A stretch of DNA of 35,015 bases from the NCBI GenBank assembly GCA_000226015.1, contig JH154536.1:57437-92451 (forward strand), in the 5' to 3' direction. The translations under genes were made by a program, and so were the position numbers. Below the pieces are notes generated by a model. It saw only the letters and a program-made list of their open reading frames with translations. It was not told the DNA's origin and did not search any database. Of the stretch, positions 11,338-22,699 are shown piece by piece; the first letter of the stretch is position 1, and each line of letters starts with the position of its first letter. This DNA is from Mnemiopsis leidyi. Its lineage: Eukaryota > Ctenophora > Tentaculata > Lobata > Bolinopsidae.

Positions 11338-12825
11338 TTCTTTAAATTTACATTATTTCCCAAGAATAAAAGAAGCGAGAAAAGTGAAAAAATCAAAGTA
11401 TTCAGCAAAGAGTAAACTTCGTTCGTGTAAGCAAAATAGCTTATCAACCGTGTAACAAAGCCATGATACATCTATAACAGAAGTCAGTTATGTTTACGTA
11501 ATGCTTAAGTGGACAAGGAAAACGAATGTTCGGAGTCTTAACACTCACAAGACTTATGGTCATGAAATATTAATAAACGATCATTGTTAACAGTCGCAGC
11601 TAAGGGTAACTCAATTTGAACATAGCATATATATATATATATATACAAGAACGAATTATTTTCCGAACCAGCATACTGAATGATATGTAATAATGTAGTA
11701 ATGAAATCTGCATAATTCGATCAATTGTGCTGGTGTTAACTTGTTTCACGAGCTCCCAATCGACTTTTCGCTTTTGGAATTAAAAATACCATGATGCGTG
11801 TTCACAGCACTTGATATGTACTTTATGCTACTTTATAGTATAAGTACGTCTTACCTGGAATTTTGATGCTGTACTTGTCACTTGTCCTGCATCTGTAGAA
11901 TCATGTCACTGTAACCTCCAATTCTCTTTTCTGTTGCAGACTTGTCACAATTTTCTTTTTGATTCAGCTCGGTGCTTGTGTCATCAGCGACTGAAATGTA
12001 CGCTTATTCAAGTCTGGCTCAAAGAAGGTCCGTATTTATTTTAGATGGGGCTGCATTAGTAAAGTGCAGCCCGGCCCCAAAATGAATCCTAGAATCCTGG
12101 AATCTATCACTATTGTTGGGTTAGCTGTGACTAACCACAACTACGCGACGTAGCAAGATTAGGTCGGAACACGGTTTGCTGTAGTATAAGTTAGGATTAC
12201 AATAAAATTAGAAATTGTTTTAAAAGTGCTTGTGTGGACAGTAGAAGAAATTAGGCTTGTGTACATGCAAAATCAGCAAAGGGTGGTATTTAAAGTTATA
12301 AACTGAATAATTTAAGTGCAGATGTGATAACACGCTATTTAGGGTCAAATGAGGGTCATCAGTTATAATAGTAATATGAGGACGTGATCATATTTTGTGA
12401 ACGACCCCTTATCACAGACGAACTTTCGGCCGGTAAAGCGAATGGCGCACTACAATAGGTCGTACAACGTTTGACGAGATTATATCCGTCTACCGTTTAA
12501 GCCGCAAGGCCGACAGTCTGGTATTATAACCGTGACAACAAAACCTGAGACGATATTTATACTTAAGTTGAAACTTACCGCGACCGGAAGATATGGAGAT
12601 GCAGTTTACAGTTGAACTTGAACATAAACGGATAGTGTGCAAGTTGTTTTCATCGGAATCATGTATGTTAGTGTTCTGTCTAACGTTTCTTTTCTAGAGA
12701 GAAGCAATGGCAAAGGGAGTGACAAGTTGGTTCTCTTTTGCCATAGGGAACCAGGTTTTAATTGGATTGCGATAAATATTCTCTTCTTGTCTTTTTTTGG
12801 TTATCATCATCACCAGGCCCCGGCA
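11338..12825. other. Intergenic region without recognised genes
   Basis: AT-rich sequence with an (AT)n microsatellite at 11627-11644 just upstream of the papain-like gene. A stretch near 12372-12412 (GTGAACGACCCCTTAT) resembles the right end of the MITE near 30451-30478 and may be a decayed relative. Short ORFs show no domain, codon or splice evidence. Confidence 0.6.
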
Positions 12826-12923
12826 CAGATTTGAGCAATACTGCAGGAATCCAGAGTCCACTTTCAGGACAACTATAACTTACAGTTGTACTGGACTGCG
12901 GATTCCTGTAATGCTCAAATCTG
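12826..12923. repeat. Imperfect 98-base foldback (hairpin)
   Basis: CAGATTTGAGCAATACTGCA at 12826 continues into GGAATCC, and pairs with GGATTCCTGTAATGCTCAAA TCTG ending at 12923. Pairing continues inward through AGTCCA/TGGACT and ACAACT/AGTTGT, giving arms of about 45 bases. It could be a small foldback element or a precursor-miRNA-like hairpin. Sequence alone does not decide. Confidence 0.7.
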
Positions 12924-13804
12924 GGCTTATATGAGTCCAACTCCAATGAGAAAATTACACAGTCCAGTGAGAAAATGGCAGTGGTACTGGTTGGACAATT
13001 GTCAATTATGCGAAGTGATTTCCCGTTTTCTGTATCAGGTTAGTGCTGTTTCGGGTTGGAGACGTCAGAACCATTGCTAAATATTGAAAATGTTAGCCTT
13101 TAGTTAGCCTTAAACATATCAAATACGGTTTACGTTACAGAGTGGGCGGAACTTTTATACTATACCCTGACCCCTATCCTTATTCCTTATAGTTATTTAA
13201 AGTTTTCTTCGTGATCCATGATCATCATACATCCGATATTCTTGAATGTAATATACTAATTTTGACACAAATCAATACATATTGCATTGCAATACAGGGT
13301 GGTTCAGAAAGGATGTTACTAATACTATTCTAAAGGTTTTTCAAAAGATTGTCAACAATGATCGCTAAAAAAAAGGGAGAATCTTATCAGCATGTTATTT
13401 CATTTGTAAGAACAAGACTACGATTTGCCCTTCTTAAAGCAACACTTATAACAATTAGAGGATTTAAGGGAAAAGGGAACATTAAAGAAGTGCCATTAAA
13501 TGAAATTAATTTCAATTTAATTCCAACAATTAGTGTAGCGATATAAACTTTCTAATTAAATTTTTGTATGTATCTATTTACTATTTTATTCTCCATTTAA
13601 GGCTGGATAATGGCCCAGCAACAACTCCATTAAGAATACTATTCTAATTTATTGCTGTAAGTTTTATAAAGGAGCAACTGCATTTATATTCTTGTCTGGA
13701 ATCTTGTGTACATTTTAGTTTATGTTGTACGGCAGCGCGCACCCTCCTGTCATTTTATTCGAATGAGGGTCGGACAAAGTCAGACAAAGTTTTTGTGGTT
13801 TATT
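12924..13804. other. Intergenic region without recognised genes
   Basis: No domain-bearing ORF or clear exon was found. The ORF at 13349-13546 is short, lysine-rich and lacks any recognisable motif. Confidence 0.6.
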
Positions 13805-14350
13805 TTTTCTGAGATATTTAAGGGGGAATTGTAGCAAACAGGGGTTTGTGGAAGCTAGACCAACGGACTGTACAGTAACCTATGAGCATCAATTGCACCA
13901 CTTATTTTTTGATTCTAAGATGACGCATTTTAAAAAATCGCAAAAAGAAAATTTTTTCGAGAATTTGGAAATTTTTGGAAATTTACATTGCATGAATAAA
14001 ACTCAGCTGTTTCTAATTGAATCATGCCGAAAATTTGCACGAATTTTATTTATACCTTTGTTAAGCAGTTGTAAAAATTTCACGAAAAACTAATAAAAGT
14101 TGACTCAATGGCACCTGTCCAAAGTTGCCAAGTCCCAAAAATTTCTTTTATATGTTTACTAAAATTTGCACACGCTACTATGAAATGTCAAGCACCTTGA
14201 AACTTTGCACACAGGTAGAAGACATCGATAGAAAAATTTTGATGCTATGAAAAGTCTGTTTCCAAGGAAAGGAGAAAGATTTATGGACACTTGAAATAAA
14301 AGTAGCAATTTTTCTGCCAAATTTCAACTTGAAGACAAAAAATTGTAAGA
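13805..14350 (+). repeat. Third copy of the 0.5 kb dispersed repeat
   Basis: Co-linear with the forward arm at 3224-3757. Shared blocks include GAGCATCAATTGCACCACTT, AACTTTGCACACAGGTAGA and AGATTTATGGACACTTGAAA. It begins near TATTTAAGGGGGAATTGTAG, matching the outer end of the inverted arm near 4325, which helps define the unit boundary. Confidence 0.85.
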
Positions 14351-14619
14351 GCCACCCTTGAGTTGTCTAAATGCCAGATATAAGGTCACTTTTCACAAAC
14401 ATACTTTATCCGACTTCATCCGATCAGAATATCGAAGAAATAAACGTACGTGTAAAATCTGTGCGCAAACTCATCTTTCTCACAATCATATTGAATTTTC
14501 TAGCAATAGCATCACTGGCCATAAAGAGATCGCGCCATATGCCACAAAATTCTGCCACACACACGGCGAATCCAGAAATTAACTTAGAAAATTTATACCC
14601 CAATAACTCCAATTGTGAA

Positions 14620-15960
14620 CGATGATTTTTGATAAAATTTTCAAAAGTCCTAGATCTTGATAATATCTTACTGCATGCAAAAAATCAGCATAGGTTTCTA
14701 GGTTTGTTTTGGAGCTAAGCCACTTCAAACACAAGGAAAGTTTTGAAAACGGTAAAAAAAGTGTCACCAACGGCTGTAGCCCAGCCTCTGTGTTGTAATT
14801 TTTGATTTAACTTTCACAGAATGTCGGTCTTGATAGTATCTTGCTGCATGCAAAAAATCAGCATAGGGTTCCGAGTTAGTTTAGGAGCTAGGCGTCTTCA
14901 AACACAAGGATATGACCTTAAAACGTCAAAAAAAGTGTGGCAAACGGCAGTAACTCAGGCTCTGTTTGTATTTTTTGATTAAACTTTCACAGTAATGTCG
15001 GTCTTNNNNNNNNNNNAAATTACAACACAGAGGCCGAGTTACAGCCGTTTGCCACACTTATTTTTTGACGTTTTATGACATTTCCTTGTGTTTGAAGATG
15101 CCTAGCTCCTAAACTAACACGGAACCCTATGCTGATTTTTTGCATGCAGCAAGATACTATTAAGACCGACATTCTGTGAAAATTTAATCAAAAATTACAA
15201 CACAGAGGCTGAGTTACAGCCGTTTGTGACACTTTGTGGCACTTTTGTGGCAAAGTGGCGCGATCTCTTTCTCTCACTGGCAAAAAATAGGTCGCGCCGC
15301 TTTGCCTCCAACACAAGAATCTAGGAATTATTAATTAACATTGAATATTCATACTCAAATATCGCGGGTTGTGATCGATGAACTTTAATGAAACTTTCAC
15401 AGAACCTAGGTTTTGATAGTATTTTATTGCATACAAAAAATCAGTATAGGTTGCCAAGTTCATTTAAGAGCTCGGCGACTTGAGACTTCTAACACAAGAA
15501 ACGTTATCATAACCGCAAAAAGTGTGGCAAACAGCTGTAACTCAGCTTGTGTGTAAAAGAACGCGATAAAACTTTCACAGAATGTCGGTCTTGATAGTAT
15601 CTAGCTGCACGGAAAAAACTAGAATAAGGTTCGTTTAGGAGTTGGGCCACTGCACTTCAGAAACAAGGAATTAAGGGGAGTTCTCGAACCGGCAAAAAGT
15701 GTGGGAAACGGCTGTAACTCGGATTGTTTGTAATAGAATTTGAATCGCGTTCTTTATAGTATCTAAGTAGCTAGGCTAGAACTTTCCTTGTGATTGAAGT
15801 GGTTAAGCTCCTAAACGAACTCCGAATCCTATGCTGACTTTTGCAAGCACCAAGATACTATGAAGACCGACATTCTGAGAAAGTTTAATCAAGTTCTATT
15901 GCACAGAAGCCGGGTTACAGCTGTTTGTAGCACTTTTGTGGCAAAGTGGCGCGTTCTCTT
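14620..15960. repeat. Satellite-like array of about 175 bp units in mixed orientation, with an assembly gap
   Basis: Forward units lie at roughly 14620-14770, 14770-14945 and 14945-15005. An inverted stretch starts at 15017 and runs to about 15240, forward units recur at 15385-15720, and an inverted part at about 15780-15960. Landmarks are ATGTCGGTCTTGATAGTATC, GCATGCAAAAAATCAGCATA and CGGCTGTAACTCAG or their reverse complements. The block TTTTGTGGCAAAGTGGCGCG occurs at both 15244 and 15940. The gap of 11 N at 15006-15016 sits exactly where the orientation flips. Confidence 0.85.
15006..15016. other. Assembly gap (11 N)
   Basis: Undetermined bases at the symmetry axis of the inverted satellite units. 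An inverted repeat here could have hindered assembly, and the real distance may differ. Confidence 0.99.
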
Positions 15961-17166
15961 TCTCAGTACTAGACGCGATGAGAAATTTTGCGAGAATTAG
16001 TGACACCTTCTTGCAACTCACTGCTAGGAGGTTCTATCACAGTAATATAAGCAACTTCAATTTTACCCAAAAGTGATGGGTCATGGCGTCATGCCTATGA
16101 TTTTCTCATAATTGAAATCCACAGACAATCGTACACTACCTTACTGGAGTCTGAGGGGACATTTTTTTTTTAAATTTTGGTGGTTTTAGATTTTTGTCAA
16201 TGATTCACCAATTAGGAAAGGTTTTTCGGTGGAGGGGTCATATATTTTTTAACGAGTAATCAATGAGACGTTACAAACTTATACAGGACAAAACTGACAC
16301 GTCAATATTTTTACCCTTCCCCAAATATCTGTATCAATGATTGTATTAATGATTGATTCTTATAATTCCAAATAGTAAATTCACAAAATCAATCGACACG
16401 AATAAATTACAAGACGATGGATTACAAAAAGTAATTGTATAAAATATTGCAGCATTTAATTTCTTAATTACAGAAAATATTCACAAGATTTCAAGATATT
16501 ATACGATATACTTCAGCGGTTTGATGGACTCTTTATATTTGCATTTGTATTTGTTTCACCGTTACCCAGGCTTTTATAGTCGTACTAAAGGGCCGGAGGA
16601 AGATTCTAGATCTTTTATCGGAGATCCTTTTTATTAAACCCTCAATCACGGGTTCCCGGTCATTCAGACTTAGGATGATGATATCATTCGACCCGCTAAG
16701 ATTACTTTGTTTCAAAAATCAAACAAAAATTGACAAGACTGAAAGTTATCAGGAACCCTAACAAAATTTCTAAAAATTAAACATGGCCGATTCATAAGCA
16801 CAGCAAAGAAATTAAAAACAGCAAGAAAAATAATATCAATGATTATCAAAATTAATCTGAACAGATTCCAGTTTCCACTAGCAATAAAAACGGGTACATA
16901 ATGCATCATGCACTATGTTTAAAAAACTCGTGCTTTATTGTCACAATAAGATGGTAGTGTAGGATGAGGATTCCAATTATCATCTACTCTGTGTAATCTG
17001 GTTATTTATTTGCATCTGAGCTGTACTTGAGAATTCACTGAATCCAATATCAAAGCATTTTAAACAGGTGCAAAGGTGCATTTTGAAATCAGTTGTCAAC
17101 GCCCAATATAGATCAGAACTACATGATTAGAACGTCACAGAAATTGCCACGCTAGAAATTCTAGAA
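15961..17166. other. Intergenic region, 3' side of kinase gene 1
   Basis: AT-rich sequence with no coding evidence. Around 16550-16700 a segment shares TACCCAGGCTTTTA with the tRNA-derived SINE near 31530. On the minus strand it contains a possible T-arm (AACCC/GGGTT), so it may be a decayed SINE copy. Confidence 0.45.
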
Positions 17167-19378
17167 TCACTGATTTTCAAAAAACTTCTTGAACAAGGTG
17201 GAGATACGAAGCGGATCGATGGATTCAGCTTCAATTTTCGCAATTTCATAAATATTTTGTGCGGTTGGACGCTTTTTAGGATCTCGATTAACACAGGAAT
17301 TGATTAAATTTTTAAATTTCACAGACAGATAATCTGATGTAAGGCCTATGGACCAGTCATACTTCTCACCATAATCATCTTTCCCTTTAATTCTACAATC
17401 AATTTCGTAATCTACCTTATTTCTGTTCTGATCGTCACTCGAGGAGGGTTCCTCGGTCTCGTCCCATATGGGATGCTTACCAGAAAGAAACTTAATAAAG
17501 GTGATGCCAAGGGACCATATGTCACAGGATTCACAGTAATTAGGCTTAAACTCACGGCACTCCGGAGCCTCGTAATACTTCTGTCCAGCTCCCATGGAGT
17601 GAATCTTAGTATCCTCCCCAGTAATGTCTTTAGTCGATCCAAAGTCGATGATGACAAAGCGGTGCTCAGAACATTTTACCATGATATTTGATGATTTGAT
17701 ATCTCTGTGCATGAACTTTTCCCTTGCGGAGTTTGCTCCGTGAGTAAAACGCAGACCGTTTGCAACATCCCTGAGCATCACATATCCGATTGCTTCAAAA
17801 TCAGGGCCTTCTTCACTCATTCTATTGTATAAACCGCGACGTTTAAGAGAAGAAGTTATTTCTGATAGATCTTTATCCATGAGTTCCAATATGAGATAAG
17901 CATTGCGGCCTTTACGGAAAAATCCGTGGAATTGGACGATATTATGGCATTTCCAATCGGTGGTTTTTCTCAAAAACGTCATTTCTCTCTCAAACGCAAG
18001 CGTAGGTCTATCAAACTCATCATCGATCAAGATTCCGTTTATCATTTTAACAGCAAATTTGTAGCCATTGTAAGTCGCCTCATAGACCTTACCATAGCTG
18101 GAATCTGTTCCCCTGCTCGATTCGCTCAACATAAAATCAACAAGCTTTACATTCTGAACCCTGCCCGTTCGAGGATCGACAAAGTAGGAGGACTCCTCAG
18201 GACCGGGCTGATTAGCTGCTCTTTTCAGGCAATCGTATATCTGTTTAAGGCTAAGCGATCTTGATCTGAAGATATATAAAGTCAGAATCGTTTAGAATAT
18301 TGGAGTATATATAAGAGCATATATCATAGGCTAGGGCTTATGAAGTTATGAACACACGTGAGAGTATAAGGAATGTAAAAGTGTAAAATTGTATGAACTG
18401 TAAGAGTGTAAGAAACTGCAGGCGTGAGCTTAAGTAACTAAAGGGTCACCAGTCATATTAGAAGTTAATTAGAATGAGGAATTTACATAACATAGTACAA
18501 CCTCTAAAAAGGTACTTAATTGAACACTATCAATACCAGGACAGAGACAAAACAGTGGCGATTTCACTAACGATTTACGAAACATGGACTTGCCTGGAAA
18601 ACGTAGTATTATCCGATCCTGAGGGGAGAGGTGACTCGGGCATGGCTGAGTCGGTGGACACTGACCGGACATCCAAACTGTTAGTATCTGAAGTTTTGCT
18701 AAATTTCATCAACGCGGTCATAATAACCAAATGATGGGCGTGTTTCAAGTCAAATGTTCTTGAAAAATTTGTTCGAAACCCTTAATAAGATTTCAAAAAA
18801 TTCTCGTGGTCAACTGCCAACTGGTTAAAAAGACCATGGCCCTTTCCGAAATTTTGTAATTGCCAGGTTTAAAATACATCGACATAAATATGATTAAATA
18901 CAAAATAATCGTAATTTTTTTAAAAGATAGACTTGACAAAAAATGTATGGACATGATTATACATCAAATGCTGGGCTTTCATGGTCATGGTCAGTGCCTT
19001 TAAAACTTCCAACGTAAAACAGGATCACAGCGTCGTGTATCATGTTTATAACAAAGATTACAACTAACCATCAATGTTTACGATGATTCTCACGCCTCTC
19101 CCATCAGGAAAATTGTCCAACAAACCCTCCAAGTCAAACGCATCTTCCAAAACACATCCTTCTTTATCTAAATCCCGCTCATCCTTGTATACCAGATCAG
19201 GTTTCGAAACTTCGACCTCCTGACCAGTTTTTAGCATCTTATCCAATACAACGCTGCAGAGAGTTTTGAAGGCCAAGTTTAAATCGCCCCCTGGGTAAGC
19301 AATTCTCAATCTCTTCTTTTTTGTGAGATTTGTGGAAAAACTGGTAAAAAGCCAAAGAACGGAGTCCTCAGTTTCCAT
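17167..19378 (-). CDS. Ser/Thr protein kinase 1 with possible PB1-like N terminus, three exons
   Basis: Exons 19378-19069, 18687-18594 and 18265-17167 join in phase (1, then 2) into 500 codons. The second intron uses a GC donor in perfect context (AG|GCAAGT). Residues 1-103 are unlike the kinase: a basic strand KKKRLRIAYPGG near the start, and an acidic segment with YKDERDLDKEG, LEDAFDLEGLL and VRIIVNID at the end. This resembles a PB1-type or other ubiquitin-like fold, by pattern only. A Ser/Thr/Pro-rich linker (exon 2) follows. The kinase domain from about residue 187 has a modified Gly loop (GTDSSYGKVYEA), Lys208 in FAVK, HRDIKSSN (Asp323), DFGSTK (Asp342), APE in YEAPEC, and DIWSLGITFIKFLSGKHPI, so it should be an active STE-like Ser/Thr kinase. 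PB1 plus kinase would resemble MEKK2/3 or MEK5, which is inference. The kinase at 22700-23767 is its paralogue. Confidence 0.8.
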
Positions 19379-20472
19379 GCTAGAGGTACGCTGTGACGTT
19401 GAAAGATACTAAGTAATATTCTGCTAGGGATTCTGTTGCTACGGATACGTTGCGAAAGAGAATTTGTTAAACCTGTTATCGGACATGGTCTTTCTATTTT
19501 CAACCTTGAGGTGATATAGATGGTCAGAAGTCAGAAAATTGAAACCAAAAGTATAGGACGAGAAGGGCAAATGCTTGGTTTCAGTCGGGCGCTACATTTT
19601 CATCTTCAAACCATACTCATAGATAATAAGTTAGACATTGGAATGGAATATGTTATTGAACTTATAATTCGGTGTAATATTCTGATAGTAATATGTACGC
19701 CGCAAAACGATAATACTCTCACAAATATTTTGTTAGGGTAGAATAACTTTGCAGACGCATTTCGACTTCGTAAAAGATGCAACGTCGACATGGTAACAAT
19801 AGCGCGCGCAATGTGTTAAATTGCTTCGTGACAGCAGACACCGCCGTGGATATTTGACGGCACCGTCAAATATCCACGAAATTAAAATCGGACGGGTTTT
19901 CGAGACTTTGATCTTATAGATAATTTGGATGCCATTTTCATACCCACACTGCATTAAGGTGTGGCAGGATTCTAAATTGGGGACATGGCTAACTTTTAGT
20001 ACAAGCTCTGATGCAAAAAAGGGCCTGAAATACTGCGATTAGGCTGGGTTGCTTGACCCTACCCCCTTTCACGACCACCACTTTAAAACATTTCTTTGGT
20101 TTTTTGCTTCGCAAAAAAGCACGAAGATGGAAAAAGTCAATGCTGAAATATTCCCAAAGAAAGCCGCAAAACAGTTAAATGCACCGAGAAAATAAACAAG
20201 ACTTAGGTCAGAAATAATCGGTGAATATTAACAAAGAAATATAATACAAATCTGGTCGTGTGATAGAACTAAAAGCTCAAGCTTGGAAAAAACAAACTGC
20301 ATAATTCATTTCAAACTAATCTCACATTAAAATCCATATTACACTCATGCCCTGCCCACACTTATAAAAACGGCAAAACATTGAATAAATCTGCCTTATT
20401 TCACTCCCAATAATATAAAGCGATTTGTGGTGTTTTATCTAGAATAAAGACTTGCACTTGGAGCTTATCAAA
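19379..20472. other. Intergenic region upstream of kinase gene 1
   Basis: Holds the presumed promoter of the minus-strand kinase. The only structure I see is the perfect palindrome at 19845-19878. No ORF carries a recognisable motif. Confidence 0.5.
19845..19878. repeat. Perfect 16 bp-arm hairpin with 2-base loop
   Basis: CGTGGATATTTGACGG, then CA, then its exact reverse complement. It lies about 470 bp upstream of the kinase 1 start codon. Confidence 0.95.
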
Positions 20473-20580
20473 AATAACACACTCCCTCGCTACGCTCTGT
20501 CGTGCGTTATTAGTGAATAATACACTCGCTATACAGCTCGTGGATTATTCAAACATAACGAGCGCTACGCGCCCGTTATG
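20473..20580. repeat. Cluster of three short hairpins
   Basis: Three successive imperfect palindromes at 20473-20511, 20515-20550 and 20554-20580. Each has an AT-rich outer stem (AATAAC/GTTATT, GAATAAT/ATTATTC, CATAACG/CGTTATG) and a GC-rich inner stem. The first and third end in the three-base loop TAC (GC-TAC-GC, GCGC-TAC-GCGC). A related hairpin with the same TAC loop lies at 33531-33585. Confidence 0.8.
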
Positions 20581-20786
20581 TTATAAGATAATCCCCGGCG
20601 TGCGCATCTTTATTCTATATATAGGTACGAGTTTGATATTGAAGAGCTTTCAATGAACATGTGTTAATCGTCGTCAGCTAGAGGTCAAGAGTGAAGTGAG
20701 CGTTAAATATGGAGTGGGGTGGTGGAGAGGGGTGTGAACTGTGGATGGTAACATTACAATAATCACAAATCTAAAAATCTAGTCTT

Positions 20787-22290
20787 CTAAGGAGGAGGAG
20801 GTAATGCCAGAAGGGTAGGGTTTGAGAGTTGCAGTAATTTGGGAAGAATGGGATTCCTGAGTGAGCTGCAATTCGGGACACTATCCGTCCGATTCATGGA
20901 GGGGTTTCTGATGTGGATGGCTGCTTGCTCAGTCAGGTCCAAGTGGGATCTGGATGGAAGGGTTTTGAGGATGTTGATGTCGTTCCAAGCTATTTTGTGT
21001 CCTGTGGTGAGGGAGTGGTGAGCAGGCCCGGACTTTATTTTGTCGAGTGTCTTGTCATAGGGCGTGTTGACCAAGGATTTTCTTCAGGGGTTTGGAGAGG
21101 GAGGGATGGTAGGGGAGGGAGATGGAGAGGGGGTAGTTGGGAGTCCACGGCGAACTTCGTCCATAATCAAGGTGATCCGTTGTGAAGGGAAGCCATTGAG
21201 GAGGCAAATGTGCCTGACCGTCTGAAGTTCTAAGTGCAAGTATTGGAGAGAGCAGAGGTTGTAGGCCCGCCGTGTGAGGGATCTGATGACGCTGTTCTTG
21301 GAGGAGTTGGTGGTGCAGGAGGAGACAGGAGTACTTCGTGTAGAGGTTGGTATGTGTAGGTTTTTTGTAGACGAACGTGGACTTGTCAGGGTGAATGTAA
21401 ACGTCGAGAAAGGGGTAAGGATCCGTCGGGGGAGGGATGTTCCATGGTGTAGATGAGGGCTTCTGTGAGGGAATTGAGGAAGGTTAGGTACGTTTCTGCG
21501 CAATATTTGTCTCTGAATGCGCCGCAGCCGTTGTCAACGAAGCCGGAGTAGGATGAAGGAGAATCCGGGGACGAAGCTAGAGCCAAGGTTTCAACCTCTG
21601 CCAGTCTAATCTCAGCGAGTTCGACTATTAGAGGAGATTCCATGGTTCCACCCTCGTTCTGGGAGTAGAAGAAGCCGTTGAATTCTAGGTAGGAGTTGTC
21701 CAAGCAGAAGTCAGAGGAGACTTAAAGGCGTATAGGGTTCTGGGCCAGGGGTATGAGGTAAGTGGCGAGGACTTTGGGGGCACCTGGTTTGTGGATCTAG
21801 GGTTGACCGTAGAGTTGAGGCCATCTGGGGCGGAGGTTCCGTATCTTGGTGAACATGCCCGCTGTTGAGGGCCGAGGGGTCAAATTATCACGAGACATGT
21901 CTCGCCTAGAGTCAAATTGAGACAATATAGAGGTAACCTGATAAGTGACCGAGGCTTCCATCCCTTCACCGAGTCGTTTGGTGACGTTCTGGATGCGAGG
22001 AGCTAAGTCACTAGTCAGTGGTAGGGTCGGTGGCCGGTATGGGCCGTGGGGACGAATGAGCATTGAGCGGACTGCGGAGAGGGGTTGGCCGGAGAGGTTG
22101 ATCACAGTCTTGGGGGAGGTGTCTGTCTTCGGGATGGGAGTAGCTGTGAGGAGAGGACCGTGAAAGGTGGGGGAGGGGATTTCAAGGGAGGTAAGGGAGC
22201 TGTAGGAAGAGATGAAGGGGCGTCGTACTCCGAAAGAAGAGCAGCGAACTTCTTCTGGTGGGTCAGGAGGTGCTGTCGGTGGGTGTAATA
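20787..22290 (-). pseudogene. Decayed Penelope-like retroelement (RT and GIY-YIG endonuclease remnants)
   Basis: Consecutive minus-strand frame fragments read like a Penelope-like element in order. The N-terminal RT part (PKTVINLSGQPLSAVRSML, about 22130-21797) comes first. The RT core FNGFFYSQNEGGTMESPL follows at about 21680, with a spoiled YVDD motif (SGFVDN). Next comes an RT C-terminal segment around 21350-21190 (SSKNSVIRSLTRRAYNLCSL, then ICLLNGFP). The last part is a GIY-YIG-type endonuclease C terminus near 21030-20890 (TTGHKIAWNDINIL, EQAAIHIRNPSMNR). The reading frame changes several times, and sequence between the first two RT parts is missing, so the copy is dead. It sits between the two paralogous kinase genes. 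Plus-strand ORFs here are shadows. Confidence 0.75.
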
Positions 22291-22699
22291 AACTAGAACT
22301 TATACTTATTAAGAATAATTATATATACCACATGCATAACTACATGATTCTTGAAAGCTCAGAGGTTTATAAGTAGTATGATTGTAACAGTAGTATGATT
22401 GTAACTAGCTGTACCAAATTGCTCCTTCAAGCTTTCAGGTATTTTATAAAGATTTGAAAATATAAAACAGTAAAACCTGGCTAAAAGAACTCAATGAATC
22501 AAAGACAATGTCAGATTATGTGATCATCAAATGAAATCTCAACATAAAAATAGCTAAAATCAAAGTAAAAATTGTGTTTTAAAATATGCCTACTTATTCC
22601 AGCTTTAAGGATGAATAAGCAGTTCAGTTTAAAAAATGAAAACTAATTAACAAGCACAACACTTTACAAAATGATACAAGACACTGTTTTCTCTGTTCA
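22291..22699. other. Intergenic region between the Penelope-like remnant and kinase gene 2
   Basis: AT-rich sequence with a small direct duplication of GTAGTATGATTGTAAC near 22374-22407. Nothing else was recognised. Confidence 0.6.

Noticed and set aside
11277..11471. 64-codon hydrophobic ORF upstream of the papain-like gene
   Set aside because: Overlaps the gene start in another frame. Its composition reflects AT-rich upstream sequence.
12637..13080. Several 62-65 codon ORFs
   Set aside because: No motif, no splice support, and they overlap a foldback structure.
14358..14770. ORFs of 62-84 codons on both strands
   Set aside because: They lie in and next to repeat sequence, show no domain and compete with each other on opposite strands.
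18474..18734. 86-codon plus-strand ORF
   Set aside because: Antisense to kinase 1 exon 2, whose phase match with exons 1 and 3 is much stronger evidence.
20839..22288. Gly/Arg-rich plus-strand ORFs
   Set aside because: Shadows of the minus-strand Penelope-like remnant.
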